Source of the DNA: Adineta steineri
Lineage: Eukaryota; Rotifera; Eurotatoria; Adinetida; Adinetidae
Reading direction: 5' to 3'
Assembly: GCA_905250115.1 (NCBI GenBank)
Contig: CAJNOI010000057.1
Coordinates: forward strand, 194,605-258,604
Length of the DNA stretch: 64,000 bases
Of the stretch, positions 38,340-48,220 are shown piece after piece. The first letter of the stretch is position 1; each line of letters starts with the position of its first letter. Below the pieces are notes generated by a model. The model was not told the DNA's origin, did not search any database, and worked only from the letters and a program-made list of their open reading frames with translations. Both the position numbers and the translations under genes were made by a program.

Positions 38340-39201
38340 TATTTTATAAATTATTTCTATTTAAAAGAAACGTTTATTTGAATCTTGAATCTATTGGATA
38401 TTATCTTGCGATTGATCAAAGATAATTTAACTGAAAAGTAATGATAGAGATTGAATGATTCTAGAAAAACGAAAATAGAGATGTAAATTTATTAAAACTA
38501 CAAGAAAAAAATCACACTAGAATCATGAAAGACATTTAAGAACCGTTTTCATTTAATGAGCAGTGTCATTTATTTTCAATCAATTTATATTTAAGAAATT
38601 ATTTTCATTGAAATGATAAAACTCTTCATCTTTTATGGAAAATTTTAGCTTACAGATTTTGTAATAGTATCTGTCACTTATATCCTCATAGCATATGTAT
38701 ATCTTGATTAATGTATTTGTCCTACAATAAAATTTAAAAATTAATCAAATCTGTTTAATACTCTCTCTCCTAAAGAAGAGTCTTGCAAATATAAATTATT
38801 TGCTTGCTTGCTAGTATGTCATCACTTCACTGATTGCTTGAAGGGTAATCGAGGTCGAGGAACACGAATCTGAAGTCAGATTTTTGAAATTGTTTGAATA
38901 ATTAGTTCAATGGTTGTAAAGACGTTATTTCTACCAGAAAGAGTTTGAGCGAGTCTCAAGACGAGCGATTGGATATCATTCTCACCAAACAGAGCAATTT
39001 TATCTCAATAGATAATCTAAGTCCTATAAGTCTTGAAAAAACGAAAAAAGATGCTTAAATATTAATTATTGTATTTCCGTTTCTTCAAATTGTAACTAAG
39101 AACACAAACGGATTTGAACTCATTAAAAAGATTCATCGGTTTCAAGAACTGATCATTGGTGACATCTATTATTTAATTGTTTTTTTTTCGAAAGAGCTCA
39201 G
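38340..39201. other. Spacer upstream of the PPR-DYW gene
   Basis: About 0.86 kb, AT-rich on the left and more mixed from 38.8 kb. It should hold the PPR-DYW promoter. The right part may include earlier, unrecognised exons of the fragment at 39202-39375. Confidence 0.45.
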
Positions 39202-39375
39202 CGACGACACTTTTCGTATGTATACCGTGATTTATCTATCGTTAATAATAATCAAAGACAATTCGTTTGTAGAAAAGATATTGAATCTAGAAGTTTTTAT
39301 TATGGTTGTCGGTCAGATGATGATTTCTTATATTCAAATGAACATGATATATGTTTAAAGCTTGGTACAGTATAA
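39202..39375 (+). pseudogene. Isolated terminal exon fragment, unrecognised
   Basis: After a CTCAG acceptor the frame reads without stop for 57 codons (RRHFSYVYRDL...KLGTV) to TAA at 39373-39375. The residue mix (Tyr, Cys, Asp, Arg) looks like real protein, not like translated AT-rich spacer. No upstream partner exon could be identified, and a TGTGGG palindrome begins 27 bp after the stop, as with other gene ends in this region. Most likely a leftover 3' exon of an unknown gene. Confidence 0.35.
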
Positions 39376-39402
39376 ATTAAATCTGTTTTTTGTCGCCAAG
39401 AC

Positions 39403-39440
39403 AGGGTGTGGTACACCTACACTCACACCCACACTCTCAA
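39403..39440. repeat. TGTGGG palindromic element, copy 3 (short)
   Basis: AGGGTGTGGTACACCTACACTCACACCC with a near-zero spacer; the right arm ends ACACTCTCAA. Confidence 0.6.
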
Positions 39441-39910
39441 TTAATCAATATATCAACAGTTCACGCTGAATAAGATATGAGATTTTAATTAGCTTAGTAG
39501 AATTGATCAAAACAAAACGACCATTATTTACAATAGAAAGATTAATTTACATCTATTGAATTTTTAGCTTGTCAAGCACATTCATTATCTTTGTGTGATA
39601 AATTTTCACCATCGTTGTTTCTAGGAAAAGAGTAGAGCTTCAATTATGATGAGAATAAGTAAACTCAACCCGATCTTTATGGATTATAACGAAAGATTCA
39701 TTATTACAATAAAGCTAAAACTTTTGAATTACTTCTTATGTATTACGGTTTTCTAAGCATAATCTATATATTTATATAATATCTGTTGTATATAACGTAA
39801 CTTCCCGCGATACATATTTAACATTATAAGATTATCACAAATACTACAGTACTACTTAAAAATATTTGTAAGGCCTGTAAAACAATGTATATTTTTGATA
39901 TCCTGCTTTT

Positions 39911-39983
39911 CTTGAGGGTGTGGGTGTGGATGTAGGTGTGCGTGTATGTCCGTTTCTGATTTTAACACACCCACGCCCGAGTC
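39911..39983. repeat. TGTGGG palindromic element, copy 4
   Basis: Left end CTTGAGGGTGTGGGTGTGG; the interior carries GTCCGTTTCTGATTTTAACACAC, which is shared almost unchanged with the copy at 46.1 kb, so the two are related by descent and not by chance. Confidence 0.75.
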
Positions 39984-40283
39984 CAGATTGAATAACATCG
40001 TTGAAGGTTCAATGAAGTTTTTACTCTTCAGTGAACAAAGTCGATTCTTGTCGGAATCATGTTCAATAAGATTCGTAAAAGAGTTTGTAGTAAGAATATT
40101 TATTTGTTGAAGATCATCTGAAATCATTAGAAAGAATGAAAGACCAATCGATAGTAATGAAAGCTATACTATAGTAACAAGAATAGTAGATGACTGTGTA
40201 ATGATCACTAGGATCTAAATGATAAGAAGGGAAAAAATCTTTGGCCGAAGAAGAAAAGTTGATATAGGAATGAGAAAAGAAAC

Positions 40284-41087
40284 TCATTTTTTGGCGATCA
40301 GACCGATCATGGAAGACTCGCGAACAAAGTCGTCGAAGAACGAAAAATTTTCGATCTTCGGATTACATTGAACAGGGACCCACTGAAGAGATGAAAAGCC
40401 ACATTTCTTGAATAAAGTTTCATAAGTCGACGGAGAAAAATAATAGTTATAAAAAACACAACTGGAAGGCGCATCAGGATTCCAATAAAACGTATATTTG
40501 ATTGGCTGCCCATCAATTAAAGTGTCGGCCAAATATTCTCGAACGAACATGTATTTCTTGTGCATCGGGTTGTTGAATCCTTCCATAGTAGAAAATGGAT
40601 TTTCATTCATCGCATAAAATGATCCACCAGGTTTGAGCTGATCGAAAATACCTTTAATCATTATACGGAGTTCGTCACATGTCTGAGCGTAATTCAAATA
40701 ATACGCAGCAGTCACAATATCATACAAAGGCTCACTGATGGGCAAATCTTTTCCATCACCATCAATATAATCGATATTCTGTTGCAATTGACTTTCGCAT
40801 TGTTTAGCGATACCGATAATCGACGAACTAATGTCTACTCCACAGATGTAAGATGCTTCGGGAAATAACTCACGTAGTTTGCGGGTACAATGTCCATTAC
40901 CACAAGCCATGTCCAGAATACGTGCACCTTTCCCAAGTTCAGGCTCGTTCTTCAATAACATTACGTCGAAGAGTGTGTATTGTTCAACAGCAGTACGATG
41001 TGGTGCTTTTTTGACTTCCACATACTGTTCGGCTATCGAATCATAGATTTCTTTGGCATCGTGTGATATATCAGCTACGACAGCCAT
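40284..41087 (-). CDS. Class I SAM-dependent methyltransferase
   Basis: An intronless frame of 267 residues. Motif I is LDMACGNGHCTR (residues about 58-70), motif II carries the acidic residue in CGVDISSSII, and LYDIVTAAYYLNYA is motif IV; LKPGGSFYAMNENPF is the post-motif segment. This is a seven-strand Rossmann methyltransferase using S-adenosylmethionine; the acceptor cannot be told, though the small-molecule (ubiE-like) group fits best. No signal peptide, TM or extra domain. The lack of introns, the higher GC and the position in an accessory region make recent gain from bacteria or fungi plausible, but that is inference. TGTGGG palindromes lie on both sides (39.9 and 41.26 kb). Confidence 0.8.
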   Translation of the reverse strand: MAVVADISHDAKEIYDSIAEQYVEVKKAPHRTAVEQYTLFDVMLLKNEPELGKGARILDMACGNGHCTRKLRELFPEASYICGVDISSSIIGIAKQCESQLQQNIDYIDGDGKDLPISEPLYDIVTAAYYLNYAQTCDELRIMIKGIFDQLKPGGSFYAMNENPFSTMEGFNNPMHKKYMFVREYLADTLIDGQPIKYTFYWNPDAPSSCVFYNYYFSPSTYETLFKKCGFSSLQWVPVQCNPKIENFSFFDDFVRESSMIGLIAKK

Positions 41088-41258
41088 TTCTCTGCTTTGT
41101 TTGTCAAATGTGTTTGTGTGAAGGACTTCTCAATGCTTTTATCATTTCAGTGACACCTGATTCTACCTCACACTGATAACGCGACGCTCTTTGCAGCTTT
41201 AGTATGACGCCAGCTCTGTGCTCTGGTTTCATTTCTTGATAACAACCAAATCGAACCA

Positions 41259-41308
41259 TCTTGGGTGTGGGTGTTTGTGTGGGTGTGGGTATAAGTGTGA
41301 GTGTATGT
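41259..41308. repeat. TGTGGG palindromic element, copy 5, broken by gap
   Basis: CTTGGGTGTGGGTGTTTGTGTGGG and similar units run straight into the N gap; the C-rich arm is not seen. The assembly probably failed on this repeat. Confidence 0.65.
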
Positions 41309-41408
41309 NNNNNNNNNNNNNNNNNNNNNNNNNNNNNNNNNNNNNNNNNNNNNNNNNNNNNNNNNNNNNNNNNNNNNNNNNNNNNNNNNNNNNNNNNNNN
41401 NNNNNNNN
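41309..41408. other. 100-N scaffold gap
   Basis: Exactly 100 Ns beginning inside a TGTGGG tract. Confidence 0.99.
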
Positions 41409-41598
41409 AATCAATATTTTTCTTTGCGCTATACCGTTCGAATACATCATATATTATCTTTGCTCTTTTATGTTATCCTTCTGTTTTCTTTCGCTCGTTC
41501 TTTTATCTATATATTTATGAGTACATATATATATACAGCTCTTTTCAAAAAAAACTTGCACATCTTGTTATATAAATATATCCTCATATATGACTCAC

Positions 41599-41704
41599 TC
41601 TCAAGGGTGGGTGTGAGTGTAGGTGTAGATGTAGCTGTTGATATGAGTGTGGGTGAGGATGTAAGCTATGAACAAGACACATACCCACACCCACCCTCAA
41701 GATG
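41599..41704. repeat. TGTGGG palindromic element, copy 6
   Basis: Left arm from CTCAAGGGTGGGTGTGAGTG, right arm ACCCACACCCACCCTCAAGATG. The right terminus is the exact left edge of the duplicated MYND fragment. Confidence 0.75.
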
Positions 41705-41706
41705 CG

Positions 41707-42180
41707 TCATTAATCGGATTGAAAGGAATTACACTACGTGAAATGAATCCAAGGAAGGATCATGTCTACGAAGGATATATACTATCGGGTCTGATCTTTG
41801 AGCAATCGCCAGTAGTTGAGCCATCACTATGGCTACTGTTCGAAGATGACAATGGTGATCTGGAGCGACTCTTTATATACAATATTCCGGCAGCTGAAGG
41901 TTGGCAGTTAGTAAAACACACATACATTCACGGTACCAGAATAAGTATTTTGAATCCATACATGCGTATGGCGATGGATAACAAACCGGCTATTCGTGTG
42001 GACGATGCTTCGTCGATTATTCTACATGGAGATGCTCACAACGTGAAAGACATGTGTCGATGTTGTAGCGAATCCAATGCATCGTGTGTTTGTGGAAAAT
42101 GCGGAGCAGCTCACTACTGTTCGAAGGAATGTCAAACAATGGATTGGAAGCAATGTGGTCATAAACTGATTTGTAACTGA
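41707..42180 (+). pseudogene. Duplicated 3' fragment of the HEPN-MYND gene
   Basis: Positions 41707 to about 42336 match 32842 to about 33474 nearly base for base. The match covers the last 158 codons, the stop, the 3' UTR and the first part of the following palindrome. I see only three amino-acid changes in the shared coding part (Met to Arg and Cys to Tyr near the start, Arg to Cys before the MYND finger). Most differences are silent, so the copy is young or under conversion. HEPN, TPR and Sel1 regions are absent. The open frame reaches back to 41668 across palindrome sequence, but that start is accidental. It could express a MYND-only peptide; more likely it is a fragment moved with the palindromes, or an assembly artefact beside the gap. 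Confidence 0.8.
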
Positions 42181-43012
42181 ATCACTCTTGATTTGTTTTT
42201 GTGGATGGCTAGTCCTATAAGACTGAAACGATTATTTTGATTCGAGAAACAAAGATTTGAGCACATTCATCTTGAGGGTGTAGGGTATGGATGATAGTGT
42301 AGATAACGAATGAACATCTATGCACATCCACCCATCTTGAGGGTGTGGGTGTGGGGGTAGATATGACTAAGTAATAATACTCTCACCCACGTCCACCCAC
42401 ACTTTCAAGATGACTTTCGATTTCTGACTGGTCATTAGACATTGATAATATTGGATCTAGTAGATATTTCTTGTTGTTTGACCTTTAACTTTTGACCCTG
42501 ACATAGACAGACACACAAACTATTTTTTTTCATATAACTCTCCTTTCAGTCGAGGGAACAATTAAATTGAAATTAGAATTAAGATTGCAATTACAATAGA
42601 AAGCCGTTAGTGCAATCACTGTAGGATTAAAATGTGAAATACAGAATAACTCTTGTAACACTAACTAATACCAATTTATAATGACAGCCATAGTCTATGA
42701 TAACAATCAATGTTAATTAATCAATATTACTTCACTAATTAATACATAACTACTGATTTAACAATACCAATACCGTATTGGTATTGTTACATCTCTAATA
42801 CTAATTAATGCTCATATGGTGCAAGTTTAATTTCTATCACCCAATATGTGTAGTATAAATATGAGATTCAACTGCCCATGAACAACGAGAAAATCGAGAA
42901 AATACGATGTTATGTTTCTTATAACCACCCTGTATATCGTATCAGTATTGTGATACAAAATAAGATATATTTTGCATTTAATTTTATTAAGCAAATCAAG
43001 ATAGAATTCTAT
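42181..43012. other. Spacer between MYND fragment and F-box-type gene
   Basis: Its left end is the 3' UTR copied with the MYND fragment and two abutting palindromes (42269-42412). The rest is AT-rich with no gene seen. Confidence 0.6.
42269..42412. repeat. TGTGGG palindromic elements, copies 7 and 8 (tandem)
   Basis: The copy of the 33.4-kb element (42269 to about 42336) is cut into by a second full element (about 42333-42412) running from CATCTTGAGGGTGTGGGTG to CACTTTCAAGATG. The second seems to have inserted into, or recombined with, the right arm of the first. Confidence 0.75.
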
Positions 43013-45846
43013 TTATAACAATGGAAAATGAAGATAAAACTCTTTAGTATGTGCCAACGATGCAAAGATCCGTAATTGTTTTATTTTAGCACAATTGCGT
43101 CGTGTTTCGTCTCGTGTAAAGTTATTTGTAACGATTCTTAAATTATTATAAACGACTTTTAATTTTATTAAACATGGTACATATGTCTTTGTTTCATTTA
43201 AAAATTGTTCAAGGTAATTAATATTTCCATATAGTATGTCAAGGTAGGTAAGATGAGGATATTCAGCAATTTCATCTAATTGACTATTGGTAAGTTGACA
43301 TGACTGTGATTCCATGTTTAAAATACGAAAAGTTTTGAGTAACGGAAAAGCTCGAGCAACTTGAATGAAGAATTGACGATTGAATGAAATCATATCTTGT
43401 ACCATCAAATATGTAACATAATTAAATATAATATTTGGAATCGTATGACCAATATCTTTGAGACAATCAAATGTGAAAGGAATTGAAAAGACAGAACATG
43501 TCATTTCCTCGGAACTAATATAATTAATGATACTAGCTACATGTTGTTGTCCGATATTGGTAAATGTTCGTTGGACATCTTCGCTAGATAAATAATGTAG
43601 TAAACCAATAGTATTGATAAAAGTACAAATATAGAAAGTGAATGAATGAAGTTGTGGCATATAAACAAGAATTTCATTTTGAAGAAAAGTACCATCAACG
43701 AATCTATCTCGATTTTCTATACGAAGATATAAAGTTAATTTTTCCAAATTTGACATACGACGAAAAAGAGGTAGAAAATTAGTATCATGTAAACTAAATT
43801 GAATATCACATTTTAATGAGAAATATTTCATATTAGGTAAATTATCCTAAAAATAAAAATAAACATCCATTGACTAAATTAAAAAAATAAGTTCAGGTAT
43901 ACAATTAATTACTTGATAAACTATTTTCCTAACATTCATCTTTGTCTTCTTTGAAATATAGAGCTTATTTTTTAATAATGATAGACGACATTCAGAAAAT
44001 TCTCTTTTGTAATTTTAGAATATAACAAATAGTACTGATCATATATCTATTCTCAGAAGGACTAGTACTACAGTAAAAAACTGATTCCATCTAATGTCTA
44101 TGATCCTTCATATGTCATAATATGCAATGGTGAATGATGAAACAAAAATATTCCAATTTACAAGTACTTATATGGTACGATCTTATATATGTATTTTTTT
44201 TTCTGGAAGTCTTATTAGATGCATTATCAAATTCAAATTTTAAAAAAAAATCATATAGACAAAAGTATTTTACGTGTTACTAAAAGTTTCGTGAGACTGA
44301 AATGTACAACTGGTGTAAAAATCAAGGTATTCTGTTTATTTGATAAAGCTAACTTCTATAGTAAAGAAGCATCAAGTTTTATTATTTAAATACATTAGAA
44401 TTAGTACCTATTGATTAGTAAACAATGATGCCATTAGTTGCTTTATCTCGTTTAATTAGTGTAAAAAACATCTGTATTTCGATCATTTTTGTCCAATATC
44501 ACATTCACTAAACTGTCAGACAAATAACAATTCGTTTTATAATAATCATAATATTTTATTCATATATTTTAGTTGCGGCTATCTAATCAATCAAAAAAAA
44601 GATTACAACAATTTCTACATGATTCCAAGATTGCATAAGAAATTTGACTTTTGGAAAGTTTCAATCTTGTGATTCAACCACAAAAAAACTATTTGTCTAT
44701 AATCCGCATTTTAAAGATGGAACATTTGTATCTTATAGTGAACTGGCTCTCAGAAGACATAGAAATTACGAAAGTTGCGCACGAGCGGGTTGGTGTAAAC
44801 GTATGATTAAGAGTTGGAATGATGATGTGGGTGGAGATGAGGATGTAGTGGATTTGAAATGATGCATTCTGTGTACATCTTTCGGGGACCAAGAGACTAA
44901 TCTTTTAAGGATTTTTTTAGTCTCATCAAGTACTATTTATTGCTAGGATATGACTTCTACTTTTTTAAATCAAAAATGCACAGAATTCATAGTCAACTTC
45001 GTCTCATAATTAACTACATTTGTTACGACTTACCATGTTGTGAATGATCGATGATGAGCTGTCTATGTAACCTATTCGAACAATAAGTGTAGTCAATTGT
45101 TTGAGTCTACCATCAAGCAAATAAAGACAATCGTCTAATGTGTACACATCGATACATAAATAAGTAAGAGTCGAAGAGTGGAAAGTTTTTGATGGTAAAT
45201 TAATAAGTGTCAAGCACGGATTTGACATATTGCATGATATAATAATATTCAAATGTTTTAAATTTTTAAAGAAATTCAAAATATGTGCATACACATCTAC
45301 AGTATAATTTTTTGATGATCCTGTCAGCTTGCATGTGTCATGATTTACAAGAATAAGATCTGTAATTTGTTGTTGAAAGATATGTCGAAGAGGTGATTCA
45401 TCTAAATAAAAAAAAACAATAACATACTTTGTTTATATTTAATATCAGTCTTATATTTTGTTATTCCACTTACTTGCAAAATAATGTAAAATGAATTCTT
45501 TTTTGAAATTAAAAAGTTTTATTTTGGTTAGATTTGGATAGTCGCTAGCAAGAAGAATAGATTCCATCAAATCTGGTTTAAGAATAAAATATTTGACATT
45601 CTCATGAATTCTTGGCAATATATCGATGCAAAAGTGATCAAGTTTGAAACGGTCAATTGAAGAAATAGGATCGAGCGATACGAAATTAAGTATGCTACTG
45701 AAGATTTTTTCTTGTGCTAGAATGTCAAGTCGTTCATTATTAATATTCAATAACGAATAAAGAACATCAATATTGCTCAGTTTTTTCAAAATAATAAGTA
45801 GTATCTCGTCGGGTAGATCCAGAAGACGAACACCAAATTGATTCAT
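43013..45846 (-). CDS. F-box-like protein with degenerate leucine-rich repeats
   Basis: Three exons, 45846-45474, 45401-45034 and 43846-43013, sum to 1575 nt (524 residues) with matching phases. The N-terminus reads LLDLPDEILLIILKKLSNIDVLYSL, a clear F-box (LPDEIL..I...L), which would bind Skp1 in an SCF ubiquitin ligase. The remainder has irregular leucine-rich segments such as NLKHLNIIISCN, TLTYLCIDVYTLDDCLYLL, NLEKLTLYLRI and HLTYLDILYGNI, in the style of F-box/LRR substrate receptors that are strongly expanded in bdelloids. The second intron is about 1.2 kb, long for this scaffold, and holds an unrelated open frame at 44644-44862 that I do not support as a gene. The substrate is unknown. 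Confidence 0.75.
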
Positions 45847-46045
45847 ATTTTATTTTGGCTAGAATAGATGAATTGCTTAAGAAAAGTGTGACGTCGATGT
45901 ATCATTCATTAGAATAATAGTCAGCGAATGATGTTTCCTTTCGGTCAATTTCTTATAGTTCAATAAATAGTTGCTTTGTCATCTTCGTGGTCGTCGGTTA
46001 TATGAAAATGGACGAAGACATTTCATGACGAGAAAGGCGAATGAC

Positions 46046-46226
46046 CATCTTGAGGGTGTGGGTGTGGGTGTGGGTGTGGGTGTGGGTGTGGGTGTGTGTG
46101 GGTGTGGGTGTAGGCGTGGGTTTTGGTGTGTATTAGTGTGGTTATTAATGTGGGTGAAGGTGAGTGGGTGTCCGTTTCTTATTTTAACACACTCCCACCA
46201 ACACTCACACCCATACCCTCAAGATC
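46046..46226. repeat. TGTGGG palindromic element, copy 9 (longest telomere-like tract)
   Basis: CATCTTGAGGGTG followed by about eight near-perfect TGTGGG units (46055-46110), then degenerate units, the shared interior GTGTCCGTTTCTTATTTTAACACAC, and a right arm ending CACCCATACCCTCAAGATC. It abuts the truncated PPR gene. Confidence 0.85.
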
Positions 46227-46286
46227 CACTCTTACTCTAAGATGATGAAATTTAAAAAAAATATATTTAAATAATTTTTTTGCTTT

Positions 46287-47217
46287 TTAATTTACCCACA
46301 TATCAATTAATGCATTTTGAATTTGATTATCCGAAAGAAAAGAATCAGGAATATGTTTAATAAATAGTTGACATTTAGAATAATCAGCAATTTGTGCTAA
46401 AGCTTTAATAAGATCGAGATAAATAAATACATCTCCTTGAATACGATTTATCTTCATTTCATTAAATAAATCTAATATTTTCGAAAATTTATTATCTTTA
46501 TTAAATCCATTCATCATTGTTCCATACATTGGTACTGTTTTATTTTTTGACTTTGAAAATAATAATTGAGCATCTGTTACATCACCACATTTCATTAGAG
46601 CATCTAATAAAGAAGTTAAGAGACGAGGATTTGATTTGAAAGATTCAGGAATCTGTTTTAAAACTTTTTCTATTAAATGTAATGCTTCTTTATTTGCTAA
46701 TTGAGCACAAGCATTGAATAAAAGAATAATATTAACTTCATCAGGATTTTTTATTTCATGAAAAAGATCTATTGCTTTATTTGCTTGATTATTTTTAATA
46801 TAACCTAAGAAAAAAAACGAAATCATTTAGTATCATTCAAATTATGAAAAGTTTTACCTTTCATCATTGCTCCACACATAAATATTGTTTTAGTTTTTGA
46901 TTTATTAAATAATTCTTCAGCAATATTTACATTTCCAAAATCCACTAAATAGAAAATCAAATTTAGATTTTATTTCAATAAATAACTAACTAACTGTAAA
47001 AATGAATCAGTGATACTAATATAAAAGAATTTTTTTCAATGAGAGATAAATATCGTTGATGTATATTTAAACCACTTTGAAAATCTCTTCTATTAGTAAC
47101 AAATTTTAGTACTTGATTAATAGATAAAGCAGATATAGTTTCATTGGATTTTTCTTCAGCTTTTGAAAATAAATCAATTGCTTTTTCAAATTCTTTTTTA
47201 TCATTTAATTTTCTCAT
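46287..47217 (-). pseudogene. Truncated PPR paralogue of the PPR-DYW gene
   Basis: Three exons remain. 47217 to about 46991 is like the N-terminal exon (MRKLNDKKEFEKAIDLF), a short exon follows near 46945-46855 (ending CGAMMKG), and 46805 to about 46297 joins a 297-bp-type PPR exon to the next PPR segments. The last exon ends at ALIDMW followed by GTAAAT, the same splice site as in the full gene, and the apparent stop is only intron read-through. All E, PG-box and DYW exons are missing; the palindrome at 46046-46226 lies about 60 bp further on. Identity with exons of the full gene is high (for example KQIPESFKSNPRLLTSLLDALMKCGD). Without the deaminase it could at most bind RNA. Confidence 0.75.
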
Positions 47218-48009
47218 TTCAATTCCTAAATTATAATATGATCTTATCCTTTAGATCTTACATTTCACATTTCACAGAATGATTTGAAAATATTTTAAAC
47301 ATCGACAAATTCTTTGTTTAATTTAATAGCAATATAATATAATTTTTATCAAACAAAATATTTAAATAACTAAAATTATAGGAATATATCTATTCGTTAA
47401 AAAAACAAACTAATCACTAAAGAACTTTTCGAAAAGAAAAGAAAATTAATAGATGACACTGAGGTTACTAATAAGCCCTCGAGGGTGTGAGTGTATGATT
47501 GTGAGAGAAGAGCCCTTAACACCCCCAGCCACATCCACACTCTAGAACAAATAATAGACTGTCTGATATGTTCTTCTTCTAAATGATTATTTAAGTCAGC
47601 GTATTTTATTCTTGTTTTCTCAATTATTTTGAAAGATTTATTTAAAATGAAGTTTACATGTTTTTTTTATAGCAGTAAAGATTTATTAGGTGATTCTTTT
47701 ATGGAAAAAAATAAAGATTGAACAAGAAAACTATCAAGGATATAATAAGTTTCAAACATGAAAAGATGAATAAATGATAGAAATGTACAGAGAATCGAAA
47801 GAAAAAAAGAAATGTACAAAGAATCGAAAGAAGAAAAGAAATGAAGTCGCAGAACCTAAGAAGTAATATAATAGATATTTTTTATTAGCATGTTTCAGAA
47901 AAGAAAACATGTAAATGTATTGTTCATTATAGACAATTAGATGTTTCATTGATATTAGCTTCAGTTTATGTTTTTTTTTGTAGTTCTTGTCATTAGAATC
48001 CTTTTCGCT
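47218..48009. other. Spacer with one palindromic element
   Basis: About 0.8 kb, AT-rich, with a TGTGGG-type palindrome at 47478-47543 and a short direct repeat of AGAAATGTACAGAGAATCGAAAGAA-like sequence near 47777-47840. Confidence 0.55.
47478..47543. repeat. TGTGGG palindromic element, copy 10 (degenerate)
   Basis: CTCGAGGGTGTGAGTGTATG on the left and CCAGCCACATCCACACTCTAG on the right. Confidence 0.6.
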
Positions 48010-48220
48010 TCAAACTGCTGTTGTTGCTGTTGGAAGAGATGCAGCTAAATTACTGGCTGCCCCACTAGCTGGTGTAAATCCAGCCGCAACTGAAATAGGT
48101 ATCATAGCCACTGACGATAACGCATCAGTTGATACGCTAGTAATGCATTCTTTTATTGTTTTTTTTAATTTGCTTGACGAATTCAGATGTACGTTCTGTG
48201 ACTGTTGAAGAAGATGCCAT
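48010..48220 (-). pseudogene. Small Ala/Ser-rich hypothetical protein with a homopolymer frameshift
   Basis: MASSSTVTERTSEFVKQIKK opens at 48220 but stops early at codon 28. A second frame starting right after an 8-base T run (plus strand 48159-48166) continues KECITSVSTDALSSVAMIP to a stop at 48010-48012. The two frames would be one if the run were 7 bases long, giving about 69 residues with a hydrophobic Ala/Gly-rich second half. I do not recognise it. A sequencing error in the run and a real disabling change are equally possible. Confidence 0.4.

Noticed and set aside
39852..40127. 91-codon minus-strand frame
   Set aside because: About a third of it is translation of a TGTGGG palindrome (HLHPHPHP) and the rest shows no domain.
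41668..41706. Start codon of the MYND fragment at 41668
   Set aside because: The first residues (THTHTHP) are palindrome sequence; homology to the parent gene starts at 41707.
44644..44862. 72-codon plus-strand frame within an F-box gene intron
   Set aside because: Partly composed of GTGGGTGGAGATGAGG-like repeat sequence and with no family likeness.
46046..46226. A true chromosome-end telomere
   Set aside because: The TGTGGG tract is short, is followed by an inverted arm and unique sequence, and genes continue on both sides, so it is interstitial.
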